Assembly (NCBI RefSeq): GCF_023715445.1
Contig: NZ_JAMBOD010000006.1
Span: forward strand, 124,001-188,000
Length of the DNA: 64,000 nucleotides
Origin: Fictibacillus nanhaiensis
GTDB lineage: Bacteria > Bacillota > Bacilli > Bacillales > Fictibacillaceae
Direction: 5' to 3'
This document shows, piece by piece, positions 51,490-59,268 of the stretch. The translations under genes and the position numbers were made by a program. Under the pieces are notes generated by a model. That model saw only the letters and a list, made by a program, of their open reading frames with translations. It did not search any database and was not told where the DNA came from. How positions within the stretch are numbered: position 1 is the stretch's first letter; each line of letters opens with the position of its first letter.

Positions 51490-52395
51490 TTATGGTTTGA
51501 TTCTTTCTTTTGGTACTAACAACTCGAAGTGATGATGCAGGTTCTCGAATTCACCTGGCAGAATGCCGCCCAGCTCACCGTCGAGGTTGATCTGCATCTT
51601 TTCACGAGGTGTTACTTTAACACGTTTCGCCTTTTTGTAGATTACGTGATCATCGTGAATATGTTCACCGCGAATCGCAAGTGACGCGATACGTACAAAC
51701 TCAGCCAGGTTTGTTTTCTTTAAAATGATAACATCGAAAAGTCCGTCATGGAATTCAGATGTAGGAGCAAGCTTTTCAAAGCCGCCAACAGAGTTCGTAT
51801 TGGCTACTAAAAATAGCATGATCTCGCCTTCGTATTTTTCTTTATCGTCAAATTCGATATCAACATAAGTTGGTCGGATCGATGGGAGCATCTCGATTCC
51901 TTTAAGGAAGTATGCCAGTTGGCCGATCATCGTTTTAAGCTTGCTCGGCACTTCATAAGTTAGTTCTGTTATGCGTCCGCCGCCCGCAATATTGATAAAG
52001 AACTTATCATTCACTTTACCGATATCAACTGGCATATGTGTACCGCCGCAAAGGACGTCACAAGCACCTTCAATCGTTCGCGGTACACCAACTGCACGTG
52101 CAAAGTCGTTCGTTGTTCCTGCAGGAATGATGCCGAGCATGGGGCGATTCTCAAGACCAGCTAGGCCGTTAACTACTTCATAGATGGTTCCGTCCCCACC
52201 AGCTGCGATAACAAGGTCGAAACCTCTTTCTCCAGCAAGGCGTGCCGCACGTGTAGCGCAGCCTTCTTCAGGTGTTGTGGCATGGCATGATGTTTCATAG
52301 CCTGCGTTCTCAAGTCGATCCAAAATATAGGGAAGCTGTTTCTTTACTGTTTCTCGTCCTGAACTTGGATTATATATTAGTCTTGCACGTTTCAT
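51490..52395 (-). CDS. dgkB: Diacylglycerol kinase
   Basis: DgkB phosphorylates diacylglycerol to phosphatidate, recycling lipid left from lipoteichoic acid synthesis. The 301-residue soluble enzyme has the lipid-kinase domain with IYNPSSGRE (about 7-15), the nucleotide loop VIAAGGDGTIYEVVNGL (about 62-78) and GIIPAGTTNDFARA (about 90-103). ATG at 52395 is six bases after AAGGTG. A sigma-A promoter and a small hairpin with T run lie in its leader. A terminator separates it from the methyltransferase gene downstream. Confidence 0.92.
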   Translation of the reverse strand: MKRARLIYNPSSGRETVKKQLPYILDRLENAGYETSCHATTPEEGCATRAARLAGERGFDLVIAAGGDGTIYEVVNGLAGLENRPMLGIIPAGTTNDFARAVGVPRTIEGACDVLCGGTHMPVDIGKVNDKFFINIAGGGRITELTYEVPSKLKTMIGQLAYFLKGIEMLPSIRPTYVDIEFDDKEKYEGEIMLFLVANTNSVGGFEKLAPTSEFHDGLFDVIILKKTNLAEFVRIASLAIRGEHIHDDHVIYKKAKRVKVTPREKMQINLDGELGGILPGEFENLHHHFELLVPKERIKP

Positions 52396-52460
52396 AACTT
52401 TCACCTTCGTTGTTTGACTTCTTTTAAAAGTTTTAACTTAAATCTTTCGCTGTATAACTA

Positions 52461-52487
52461 CAAAAAACAGTCCGTTCATGGACTGCT
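52461..52487 (-). terminator. Leader hairpin with T run before dgkB (possible attenuator)
   Basis: Stem CAGTCC (52468-52473) / GGACTG (52480-52485) followed on the minus strand by TTTTTT. It sits 20-40 bases after the predicted start of the dgkB transcript and 66 bases before the start codon. Confidence 0.55.
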
Positions 52488-52505
52488 TCTAAAGATTCCT
52501 CTTAT

Positions 52506-52534
52506 ATTATAGTGATTCATGTCCTAAAAAGCAA
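52506..52534 (-). promoter_or_regulatory. Sigma-A promoter of dgkB
   Basis: TTGCTT (52534-52529), 17-base spacer, TATAAT (52511-52506) on the minus strand. Confidence 0.65.
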
Positions 52535-52572
52535 AGCTGTTTGCACGGTTGCATGTGTTGAAATTGTGTCTA

Positions 52573-52613
52573 AATTGTAGGGGGTCTGACCCGGGGTCAG
52601 ACCCCCTACAATT
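52573..52613. repeat. Perfect 41-base palindrome of the GGGTCTGACCC family
   Basis: Two 20-base arms around one central base; the left arm is AATTGTAGGGGGTCTGACCC. It lies in the 300-bp gap between divergent dgkB and the acetyltransferase gene. ATTCTC-ACAATT words repeat just to its right. It has the word family of the recQ insertion. Confidence 0.85.
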
Positions 52614-52710
52614 CTCATACAATTCTCGCACAATTTACATAGAATTCTTCTATGAAAATAAAGGAGTTTTGTGTCTGTTTATGGAATTTTCTAGGTGAGG
52701 AGTGTGTAAG

Positions 52711-53202
52711 ATGGAAAAAACAACATTAGAAATTTCCTTATCAACACCAGAAGACTATGCTGGTCTGGTTGAAATCGATCATCTCGTCTGGAATATAGAC
52801 ACAACACCTGCACCAGACATCCGCTGGGATTCACCTGAGGATTATGGCAAGCAGTTTCCTGCAGGGAGTCAAATAGTCGCCCGCTGCAAAGGGAAAGTTT
52901 GCGGCTACATTTTCTATAAAGATGTAATCCCAGTCCCTTCAAACATGCATGTAGCAGATCTGGCGATGGCTGTTCACCCTGATTATCATGGACAGAATAT
53001 TGGTTCCGAGCTTATGCGGGCAGTTGAGGAGCTTGCACGGGACAACGGCAAAACTAAGCTATCTTTACGCGTTTTATCAACAAATGAGAAAGCCATCCGC
53101 TTTTACAAAAAATGCGGCTACCAGGAACAAGGAAGACTTGTCGGAGAATTCTACTTAAACGGGCGCTTTGTCGATGATTTGCTTTTTTATAAGCATATCT
53201 AA
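52711..53202 (+). CDS. GNAT-family N-acetyltransferase
   Basis: A 163-residue GNAT protein with core ADLAMAVHPDYHGQNIGSELM (about 88-108; the acetyl-CoA loop is H-GQNIGSELM) and the C-terminal STNEKAIRFYKKCGYQEQGRL, typical of RimI-like enzymes. Substrate unknown. ATG at 52711 follows GAGGAG with an eight-base gap. Not closely related to the GNAT gene at 1074. Confidence 0.87.
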   Translation: MEKTTLEISLSTPEDYAGLVEIDHLVWNIDTTPAPDIRWDSPEDYGKQFPAGSQIVARCKGKVCGYIFYKDVIPVPSNMHVADLAMAVHPDYHGQNIGSELMRAVEELARDNGKTKLSLRVLSTNEKAIRFYKKCGYQEQGRLVGEFYLNGRFVDDLLFYKHI

Positions 53203-53256
53203 AAACTGACCTCATAGATTAACTTATGCACCACTATCTCTAGGAGGTGTTTTCAA

Positions 53257-53469
53257 ATGTTTTGGATTTTTATTTTGTCACCACTCGCTGCGGTCCTCTT
53301 GCTTTTTGCAATTGTGCATTGGAGAACGAAACAGAGGTATAAAAGATACAATGCGAAATATGAACTTGAAGAACATGTCAGTGATCAAAATAAAATCAAC
53401 AATGCCGCCGCCTGGAACTCTTCACAGCAAAATCACCATTCTGGCGGTGGAGGCGCAGGTGGGATTTAA
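53257..53469 (+). CDS. Small single-pass membrane protein with glycine-rich tail
   Basis: A 70-residue protein: one N-terminal membrane segment (about 2-21), a basic stretch (HWRTKQRYKRYN), and a tail ending HHSGGGGAGGI. I do not recognise it. TAGGAGG seven bases before ATG and a following hairpin support it as real. The tail suggests a cytoplasmic, flexible end. Confidence 0.65.
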   Translation: MFWIFILSPLAAVLLLFAIVHWRTKQRYKRYNAKYELEEHVSDQNKINNAAAWNSSQQNHHSGGGGAGGI

Positions 53470-53498
53470 AAAGACGGGATCTTATTCCTGTCTTTTTT
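53467..53498 (+). terminator. Terminator of the small membrane protein gene
   Basis: Stem AAAGACGGGA (53470-53479) / TTCCTGTCTTT (53485-53495), T-rich tail. Confidence 0.65.
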
Positions 53499-53527
53499 CT
53501 CGCTTAAATACTGAAAGGAGCTTTTTT

Positions 53528-54358
53528 ATGTCCAACAAAATGGCCATCTCAGGGAGCACGATCATGTCTGATACTTCCCTATTGCATGAACTATTTATAA
53601 ATGAAGCAGATCATATAGAAATTGGTGAATTTGAGAACGAAGCTGCCTATCAGCATTTTTTAAGTTTAGTAATCAAATCCAACAAAAGCTTTGGCTTGCA
53701 TTCACCGCTTTTCCGTAATGAGAGTATATACGACCTTATTGAAAATGTACAATTTGAACCTGAAAAAGCGTGGGTTCAGTTTGAAACCGAAGTGAAGCGG
53801 ATGGCTGAAGAGGGAGCAGCATACATACTTGTTCATTTTCCCTATTTTCAAGATGAGTCAGACGACCCTAACAAAAAGATAGAAGAAGGATTACAAAAGT
53901 TATCCTGCCTTCAAGCAAAGTATAATCTGCCGATCGTCTGCGAACCAAAACTAGGGATGTGGAAATCTCCAAAAGGAATCGAATATCTTCATAAGTTCCC
54001 CATATCAGTGTGGGAGAGGTATGGGTTGGAGCTTTGCATAGATATTGGAGATTACTTGCTGGCTGCTGCAAAGTTATCTGTGCACCCACTGGAATTAATC
54101 CAAAAATGGCAGGATCACATTAAAGTTGTACACCTTCACAACATCGAATTTTTAGAAGGGAAATACATTTGGATTCCCATTCATCCTTCCCACGAGAACG
54201 ATGATGTTTACTTTCCAGTAAAAGAGATTCTGAGCTTTATAGCCAAACACAATAATATCTATTGGGTTTTAGAGCATACGCCGCATTCATGCCCGAAGAA
54301 AGAATTCGTCATGGAAGGCATACAGTGGTTAAAGGAAGACATTTTAAAAATTGAATAG
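53528..54358 (+). CDS. TIM-barrel sugar phosphate isomerase/epimerase-like protein
   Basis: A 276-residue protein of the xylose isomerase-like TIM-barrel (AP endonuclease 2) superfamily. Candidate metal ligands lie at strand ends: GLHSPL, LVHFPYF, CEPKLGMW, LCIDIGDYLLAA, KVVHLHNIE and VLEHTPH. Many such proteins are of unknown substrate. ATG at 53528 is seven bases after AAAGGAG; the frame open to 53306 overlaps the small membrane gene and is not used. The CPBP protease gene follows 20 bases later. Confidence 0.78.
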   Translation: MSNKMAISGSTIMSDTSLLHELFINEADHIEIGEFENEAAYQHFLSLVIKSNKSFGLHSPLFRNESIYDLIENVQFEPEKAWVQFETEVKRMAEEGAAYILVHFPYFQDESDDPNKKIEEGLQKLSCLQAKYNLPIVCEPKLGMWKSPKGIEYLHKFPISVWERYGLELCIDIGDYLLAAAKLSVHPLELIQKWQDHIKVVHLHNIEFLEGKYIWIPIHPSHENDDVYFPVKEILSFIAKHNNIYWVLEHTPHSCPKKEFVMEGIQWLKEDILKIE

Positions 54359-54378
54359 TGAACATGGAGGACGTAACA

Positions 54379-55179
54379 TTGAAACATTTAAAAATTGCCC
54401 TATTTCTTGGTTTGCTTGGTTTACTTGCAGGAGCTTTCGTTGTTCCCTATCAGCTGGAATCATTAAAAAATACACTTACAGCAGCTGAGTATGAAAAAAT
54501 GATCGGTGCAGTTCCTGTTCCGCTGTCGGTCATGATTAGCGTAGCTGCATTACAAATTGGATTAATTATCACAGTTTTTAGCTGGATTGGTTTAAAACTT
54601 ACAGAACGAACAGGGTTTACCCTGCCACTTTTGCTACCTTGGCTCCTTAAGAAAAAGAAACCAGTCATAGACCGCGCCGCTTTAAAACTTGCTCTCATCG
54701 GAGGCGCAATCGGCTCAATTGTTATGGTGTTAATGGATGTTCTCCTTTTTCATCCCCACATTCCGAAGCTTGGAAATGGTGAAGGTGTCGTATGGTGGAA
54801 AGCAGTTCTTGGCGGTGTTCTTTATGGGGGAATTGTTGAAGAAGTTCTGATGCGTCTTTTCCTTATGACTCTGATTATTTGGTTATTGGCTTTTATTTTT
54901 AAAAAATACCGCAATTCTATTCCTTCGTCCTTCTATTGGATCGGAATCATCCTTGCTGCATTTATTTTTTCTGCAGGACATTTACCTGCCACCGAGGCTC
55001 TATACGGAGAGCTATCTTCAATTCTTATAGTACGATCTTTCCTGTTAAATGGGATACTCGCTATTTTCTTTGGCTATCTATTTTGGAAAAAAGGCTTGGA
55101 GTACGCGATGATTGCACATATGATGGTGCACGTTGTTACACAGCTAATTGTACTTCCTCTTTTAAAGCTAGTTTCATAA
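54379..55179 (+). CDS. CPBP-family intramembrane metalloprotease
   Basis: A 266-residue protein with about seven membrane segments. The Abi/CAAX-type signature is present: motif 1 EEVLMR (about 153-158) and motif 2 FSAGH (about 196-200), the residues thought to form the metal-protease site, with a final H in AHMMVHV. Bacterial members serve in protein processing or bacteriocin self-immunity. TTG at 54379 is eight bases after GGAGG and fits better than the upstream GTG. Probable operon with the TIM-barrel gene. Confidence 0.83.
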   Translation: MKHLKIALFLGLLGLLAGAFVVPYQLESLKNTLTAAEYEKMIGAVPVPLSVMISVAALQIGLIITVFSWIGLKLTERTGFTLPLLLPWLLKKKKPVIDRAALKLALIGGAIGSIVMVLMDVLLFHPHIPKLGNGEGVVWWKAVLGGVLYGGIVEEVLMRLFLMTLIIWLLAFIFKKYRNSIPSSFYWIGIILAAFIFSAGHLPATEALYGELSSILIVRSFLLNGILAIFFGYLFWKKGLEYAMIAHMMVHVVTQLIVLPLLKLVS

Positions 55180-55188
55180 TCGCCCTTA

Positions 55189-55220
55189 AAAATACTGGAT
55201 AAAGCTCCGGTGTTTTTTAT
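55189..55220 (+). terminator. Terminator of the CPBP gene
   Basis: Nine-pair stem AATACTGGA (55191-55199) / TCCGGTGTT (55206-55214, two G-T pairs), TTTT tail. Confidence 0.65.
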
Positions 55221-55358
55221 TTGTAAATTAATTGAAAAATTTAGAGCTAGTTGTTCGTCAAATTAAGTAGGGATTAAATTTCGGGGTTTGTGTATCAAAT
55301 ATATGTCAAATAATTTACAATTATTTCAAAAGAGATTATTTACAAATTGAGGTGTATG

Positions 55359-56180
55359 ATGAATTTTTCTTTAAGGAGTTATTTAAAACGGTTAAGATCA
55401 ACCATTCTAGGTATCTTAATAATCAGTATCCTGCCCGCTCTTTTATTTGGAACGAATACTCAGTTAGAACAAAATGTATGGGAGTACTCTATTAACAGAC
55501 TAAAATACCCACTGTTTCCTGACGTCTTTGAGAAGTATCAATATTCTATGACTATTTTCTTTTGCGCTTTACTTACAGGGTTGGTCGCCGCGTTAATTCT
55601 AACCTTCTTTACAACACTACTTCCAAGATTTTTGCAGCGCATCGTATACGGATTATTGACATTCTTAGAATCACTGCCCGATTTATTTATTGTTGTGGTT
55701 CTTCAGTTTGCCATTATCTATATATACAAATCAACAGGAGTTCTACTATCAAATATTTCAAACGTCTACAACAATCCTATTTATCTTCTTCCAATCCTTA
55801 CACTATCTATATTGCCGACGATTCAATTATTTAAGATTACGCTGCTGCTGATGAAGGATGAACAGCATAAACCGTATGTAACTGTCGCAAGATCAATGGG
55901 TCTTAGCAGACTATATATCACGATCGCACACGTTTTCCGAAACATTCTTACGAGTCTTGTTCAGTATTACAAAACGATTTTTGTATTTATGCTTTCTAAT
56001 CTGTTTATTGTAGAATATGTGTTTAATTTGAACGGAATTATGAACGTTTTGCTTAACACGAAAGGTGTTGCCTTTATGGTAACGGCTCTTATGATTGCCA
56101 TCCCTTTTTCTCTTTTATTTGAAATAGCTGAAAGCAATACTATTAAGTTAACTAAACAAGAAGAGGAGGAGGCCGCATGA
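55359..56180 (+). CDS. Opp/Dpp-type ABC transporter permease 1
   Basis: A 273-residue membrane protein with six membrane segments, of the DppB/OppB type. The cytoplasmic loop KPYVTVARSMGLSRLYITIAHVFRNIL matches the EAA motif that contacts the ATPase. Oligopeptide, nickel and related transporters share this form. ATG at 55359 follows AGGTG; an in-frame ATG lies three bases earlier. It overlaps the second permease by four bases. First gene of a four-gene operon with no substrate-binding protein. Confidence 0.82.
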   Translation: MNFSLRSYLKRLRSTILGILIISILPALLFGTNTQLEQNVWEYSINRLKYPLFPDVFEKYQYSMTIFFCALLTGLVAALILTFFTTLLPRFLQRIVYGLLTFLESLPDLFIVVVLQFAIIYIYKSTGVLLSNISNVYNNPIYLLPILTLSILPTIQLFKITLLLMKDEQHKPYVTVARSMGLSRLYITIAHVFRNILTSLVQYYKTIFVFMLSNLFIVEYVFNLNGIMNVLLNTKGVAFMVTALMIAIPFSLLFEIAESNTIKLTKQEEEEAA

Positions 56181-57112
56181 TTATAAAACTAGTAAAGCAG
56201 CCACAGTTCATCATAGGGTTTCTTTTTATAGCTTGTTTACTGATTTTTAGTTTTTATTGGCCGAACCTGCTGGATGTTGATAAAGCAGAATCCCTTAAAC
56301 TGCAGGACTTTTTATATGACGATGAAGGAAGAATCATAGATGCTCCTCCCTATTCTCCATCACAAGTTCCTCCCTTAGGGTCGGATATGTTTGGTAAACA
56401 GATTTTTTATCAGATTATAGATGGGGCAAAATATACGATTCTGATCGCACTTGGTATCGCTTTGTTTAGAATTCTGTTTTCTGTAGGGATCACTCTGATC
56501 AATCCTAAATCTAGCTTTTCCTTCTTAAACGATATTGTTCAAGCAACCCTTTATATCCCAACAGCCATATTGGCGTTTATATTTATGAATTCATTAATAG
56601 TGAAACAATCAATGGAACCCATGAGTACTATGAAATTGATCGTACTGCAGTGCCTTATATTAATTGGTGTAGGTGTGCCGCCATTAATTTCAACATTTTC
56701 ACGTGAAATTAAAGCTATCTTGAATAAAGATTACATCACAAATACGTTTGCCTTAGGTTCTAAGAAGTTTTATGTGTATTACAAACATGTGCTGCCTGAA
56801 CTTTCTACGAAATTAGTACTTTTATTTGCCCAGCAAGTTGTACAGACATTAATACTCATGGCACATCTTGGTGTTCTCGCCATTTTCATTGGAGGTTCAG
56901 CTATAGTTGTTTTGGGAGATATTTTTAGTCCAATGCCAGTAGCTATTCCCTTAGCTGGTGAATGGGCGGGTATTATAGGCATGAATTTCGCAAAAGTAAA
57001 AGCGGCTCCATGGGCTATTTTAACTCCTCTGACTTTCTTTGCGGTTTTAATATTTGCCCTTAATATGATTATTCAAGGCATACAAAACTGTTTAGAAACC
57101 AACAAGTCGTAA
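56177..57112 (+). CDS. Opp/Dpp-type ABC transporter permease 2
   Basis: A 311-residue permease of the DppC/OppC type: N-terminal cytoplasmic helix and first membrane segment, a long outer loop (SQVPPLGSDMFGKQIFYQI, the usual P-LGTD-GRD region in altered form), then five more segments with the EAA-like loop ITNTFALGSKKFYVYYKHVLPEL. ATG lies in the stop of permease 1 (ATGA) after GAGGAGG. The altered GTD-GRD region makes it a divergent member. Confidence 0.82.
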   Translation: MIIKLVKQPQFIIGFLFIACLLIFSFYWPNLLDVDKAESLKLQDFLYDDEGRIIDAPPYSPSQVPPLGSDMFGKQIFYQIIDGAKYTILIALGIALFRILFSVGITLINPKSSFSFLNDIVQATLYIPTAILAFIFMNSLIVKQSMEPMSTMKLIVLQCLILIGVGVPPLISTFSREIKAILNKDYITNTFALGSKKFYVYYKHVLPELSTKLVLLFAQQVVQTLILMAHLGVLAIFIGGSAIVVLGDIFSPMPVAIPLAGEWAGIIGMNFAKVKAAPWAILTPLTFFAVLIFALNMIIQGIQNCLETNKS

Positions 57113-57129
57113 AGTGAGGTGCAAAGAAG

Positions 57130-58113
57130 ATGGATCAGCATATTCTACAGATTAATAATTTAAGAGTTTCATTCAATAAAAATAAAGACAAGATTACAGT
57201 GGTTAATGATGTAAGTCTTCAAATTGAAAAAGGACAGACAGTTGCTCTAATTGGGGAATCAGGTTCAGGGAAAAGTATTACTTCCCTTTCTGTCCTGCAG
57301 CTTCTTCCCTCAAATGGCCAAGTAGATAAAGGTTCGATCACCTTTAATGGGAAAGAACTGATGTTGCAGCCTGAAAAAGAGATGAGGAAGATCAGAGGCA
57401 ATGAGATCTCTATGATTTTTCAGGATGCCATCGCATCCCTTAACCCAGGTATGAAAGTCGGCGTGCAGATTACAGAAGGACTTAAATACCATAATCTTGT
57501 TCCAAAAGCTGACCTTAAAGCAGAAGCGCTTCAATTGCTGGAACAGGTGGGTTTTAAAAATCCTGTGCATATCTATAATCAATATCCCGATCAGCTTTCA
57601 GGCGGGATGAAGCAGCGCATTTTAATTGCAATGGCGATCTCGTGCAAACCTAAGCTCCTTATCGCTGATGAACCTACTACTGCCCTGGATGTTACAATTC
57701 AAAGGCAGGTACTCGATTTAATCGATCATTATAAATCTGATCTGGATGCCTCTGTACTGCTCATTACACACGATTTTGGTGTTGTTGCAGAATATGCTGA
57801 CTGGGTATACGTCATGTTAGGCGGTCATATTGTGGAGTCGGCAGATGTTTATACGATCTTTAAAAATCCTGTACATCCTTATACGAAAGCTTTGATCGGC
57901 AGTATCCCTAATCCCGAAAACGGACAGGAGCGCTTAAAGAGCATTCAGGATTATACGTTTGAAGATACTAGCTATGATGGAAGAAAATTCGCGCCAGAAA
58001 CGTATACGTACGAAAGTAGCGCTTTTCATGCACCCTCCTCATTAGTTGAAGTAGAACCGATGCATTATGTACGATTCTATGACGGCGAAAGGAAGGTGAT
58101 TGCGATTGGATAA
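57130..58113 (+). CDS. Opp/Dpp-type ABC transporter ATP-binding protein 1 (DppD-like)
   Basis: A 327-residue ABC ATPase with Walker A GESGSGKS (about 40-47), Q-loop FQD, signature LSGGMKQR (about 156-163), Walker B LLIADEPT (about 175-182) and switch His in ITHD. The C-terminal extension with HPYTKALIGSIPNP is the oligopeptide/dipeptide C-terminal region; the extra Cys cluster seen in some DppD/OppD proteins is missing. ATG follows GAGGTG by eight bases. It overlaps the next ATPase gene. Confidence 0.88.
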   Translation: MDQHILQINNLRVSFNKNKDKITVVNDVSLQIEKGQTVALIGESGSGKSITSLSVLQLLPSNGQVDKGSITFNGKELMLQPEKEMRKIRGNEISMIFQDAIASLNPGMKVGVQITEGLKYHNLVPKADLKAEALQLLEQVGFKNPVHIYNQYPDQLSGGMKQRILIAMAISCKPKLLIADEPTTALDVTIQRQVLDLIDHYKSDLDASVLLITHDFGVVAEYADWVYVMLGGHIVESADVYTIFKNPVHPYTKALIGSIPNPENGQERLKSIQDYTFEDTSYDGRKFAPETYTYESSAFHAPSSLVEVEPMHYVRFYDGERKVIAIG

Positions 58114-59038
58114 CTTGCTTGTAAGAGCGCAGAATCTATCAAAATATTTTACAGACAGCTCTGGTGTTCATAAAGCAGTGGATGGTGTATCTCTAAATAT
58201 TCACAAGGGGGAAACGCTTGGAGTTGTTGGGGAGTCAGGTTCAGGAAAAACAACGCTCGGACGGACCATCATGCGCTTATACAAGCCCGAGCACGGACAG
58301 ATCTGGTTTGACGGGAAAGAAATAACAAAGCTAAATGATGGAAAGTTAAGACCCTATAGAAGAGAAATTCAAATGATCTTTCAAAATCCGTATGAGTCTT
58401 TAAGTCCCCGCTTAACCGTTGGGGAGATCCTTGAGGAACCACTCTTTATTCAAAAAATAGGGACGAAGAAAGAGCGGATGGATAAAGCGCTTAGCATGCT
58501 TGAAAAAGTCGGCCTTTCTCGGAACTCTTATCAAAGAAAGATTCACGAGTTTTCGGGCGGTCAGCGCCAAAGGATAGGAATTGCACGTGCACTGATTCTA
58601 GAACCGAAGTTTGTTATAGCAGATGAACCCGTTTCCGCACTCGATGTTTCCGTTCAAGCTCAAGTATTAAATCTCTTAAAAGATCTGCAGGCCGAGATGA
58701 ATCTAACCTGTCTGTTTATATCGCATGACTTAAGCGTCGTTCATTACATGAGCGACCGAGTAGCCGTTATGTATTTGGGGCATCTAATCGAATTAGCTCC
58801 AAAAGAAGAGCTGTATCGCAACCCGATACACCCATACACGAAATCGCTATTATCATCTATCCCTGTTCCCGATCCAGAGCGGCGCAATCCATATCGTGAG
58901 CCGATCATCCTTCCTGAGAAGCCGCTATATCCGCCACAGCTGGTGCATGTCGGGAACGAACACTATGTATCGGCCAATATGATCAATATAAAAGATTTTG
59001 AGATTGAAAGTACAAAAAAACAAGTAAGCTATATTTAA
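58106..59038 (+). CDS. Opp/Dpp-type ABC transporter ATP-binding protein 2 (DppF-like)
   Basis: A 310-residue ABC ATPase with Walker A GESGSGKTT, Q-loop FQNPYESLSPR (typical of OppF/DppF), signature FSGGQRQRIGIARAL, Walker B FVIADEPVSALD, switch ISHD, and C-terminal HPYTKSLLSSIPVPDP. The start is TTG at 58106, seven bases after AAGGTG; a TTG two codons earlier is also possible. It pairs with the DppD-like protein as the heterodimeric motor. A short GACTGG/CCAGTC terminator follows. Confidence 0.88.
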   Translation: MDNLLVRAQNLSKYFTDSSGVHKAVDGVSLNIHKGETLGVVGESGSGKTTLGRTIMRLYKPEHGQIWFDGKEITKLNDGKLRPYRREIQMIFQNPYESLSPRLTVGEILEEPLFIQKIGTKKERMDKALSMLEKVGLSRNSYQRKIHEFSGGQRQRIGIARALILEPKFVIADEPVSALDVSVQAQVLNLLKDLQAEMNLTCLFISHDLSVVHYMSDRVAVMYLGHLIELAPKEELYRNPIHPYTKSLLSSIPVPDPERRNPYREPIILPEKPLYPPQLVHVGNEHYVSANMINIKDFEIESTKKQVSYI

Positions 59039-59045
59039 AAGTGGA

Positions 59046-59072
59046 GGACTGGCTGCCAGTCTTTTCTTTTTG
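59046..59072 (+). terminator. Terminator of the opp-type operon
   Basis: Stem GACTGG (59047-59052) / CCAGTC (59056-59061), then TTTTCTTTTT. Confidence 0.72.
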
Positions 59073-59104
59073 CTGGGTTTTTTTGATGAGGAATTTGTCG
59101 AAAA

Positions 59105-59222
59105 GCCTATAAATGTAACTTTACAGCCTAAAAAATTAAATTACGGCCTAGAAATATTATTTACGGCCTATAAATCAACATTTACGGCCTAGAAAATTAA
59201 ATTACGGCCTAGAAAGCTTAAA
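59105..59222. repeat. Helically phased array 7: GCCTA units, period 20-21 bp
   Basis: GCCTA starts at 59105, 59126, 59146, 59166, 59187 and 59207: steps 21, 20, 20, 21, 20. Most units read TTTACGGCCTAKAAA. The array lies between the terminators of the convergent opp operon and swrC. The core CCTATAAA is shared with array 4 at 18.5 kb. (Number 6 is the irregular repeat at 47.6 kb.). Confidence 0.87.
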
Positions 59223-59264
59223 AAGCCCTGCAGGATGACGCACGCATCACCTTACAGGGCTTAA
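59218..59264 (-). terminator. Terminator of swrC
   Basis: Stem AAGCCCTG (59223-59230) / CAGGGCTT (59255-59262) with an inner GATG/CATC pairing; TTTTTAAG on the minus strand. Confidence 0.75.
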
Positions 59265-59268
59265 TAAA

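Noticed and set aside
53306-53527. N-terminal extension of the TIM-barrel protein
   Set aside because: It overlaps the small membrane protein gene in another frame and crosses its terminator; AAAGGAG before ATG 53528 decides the start.
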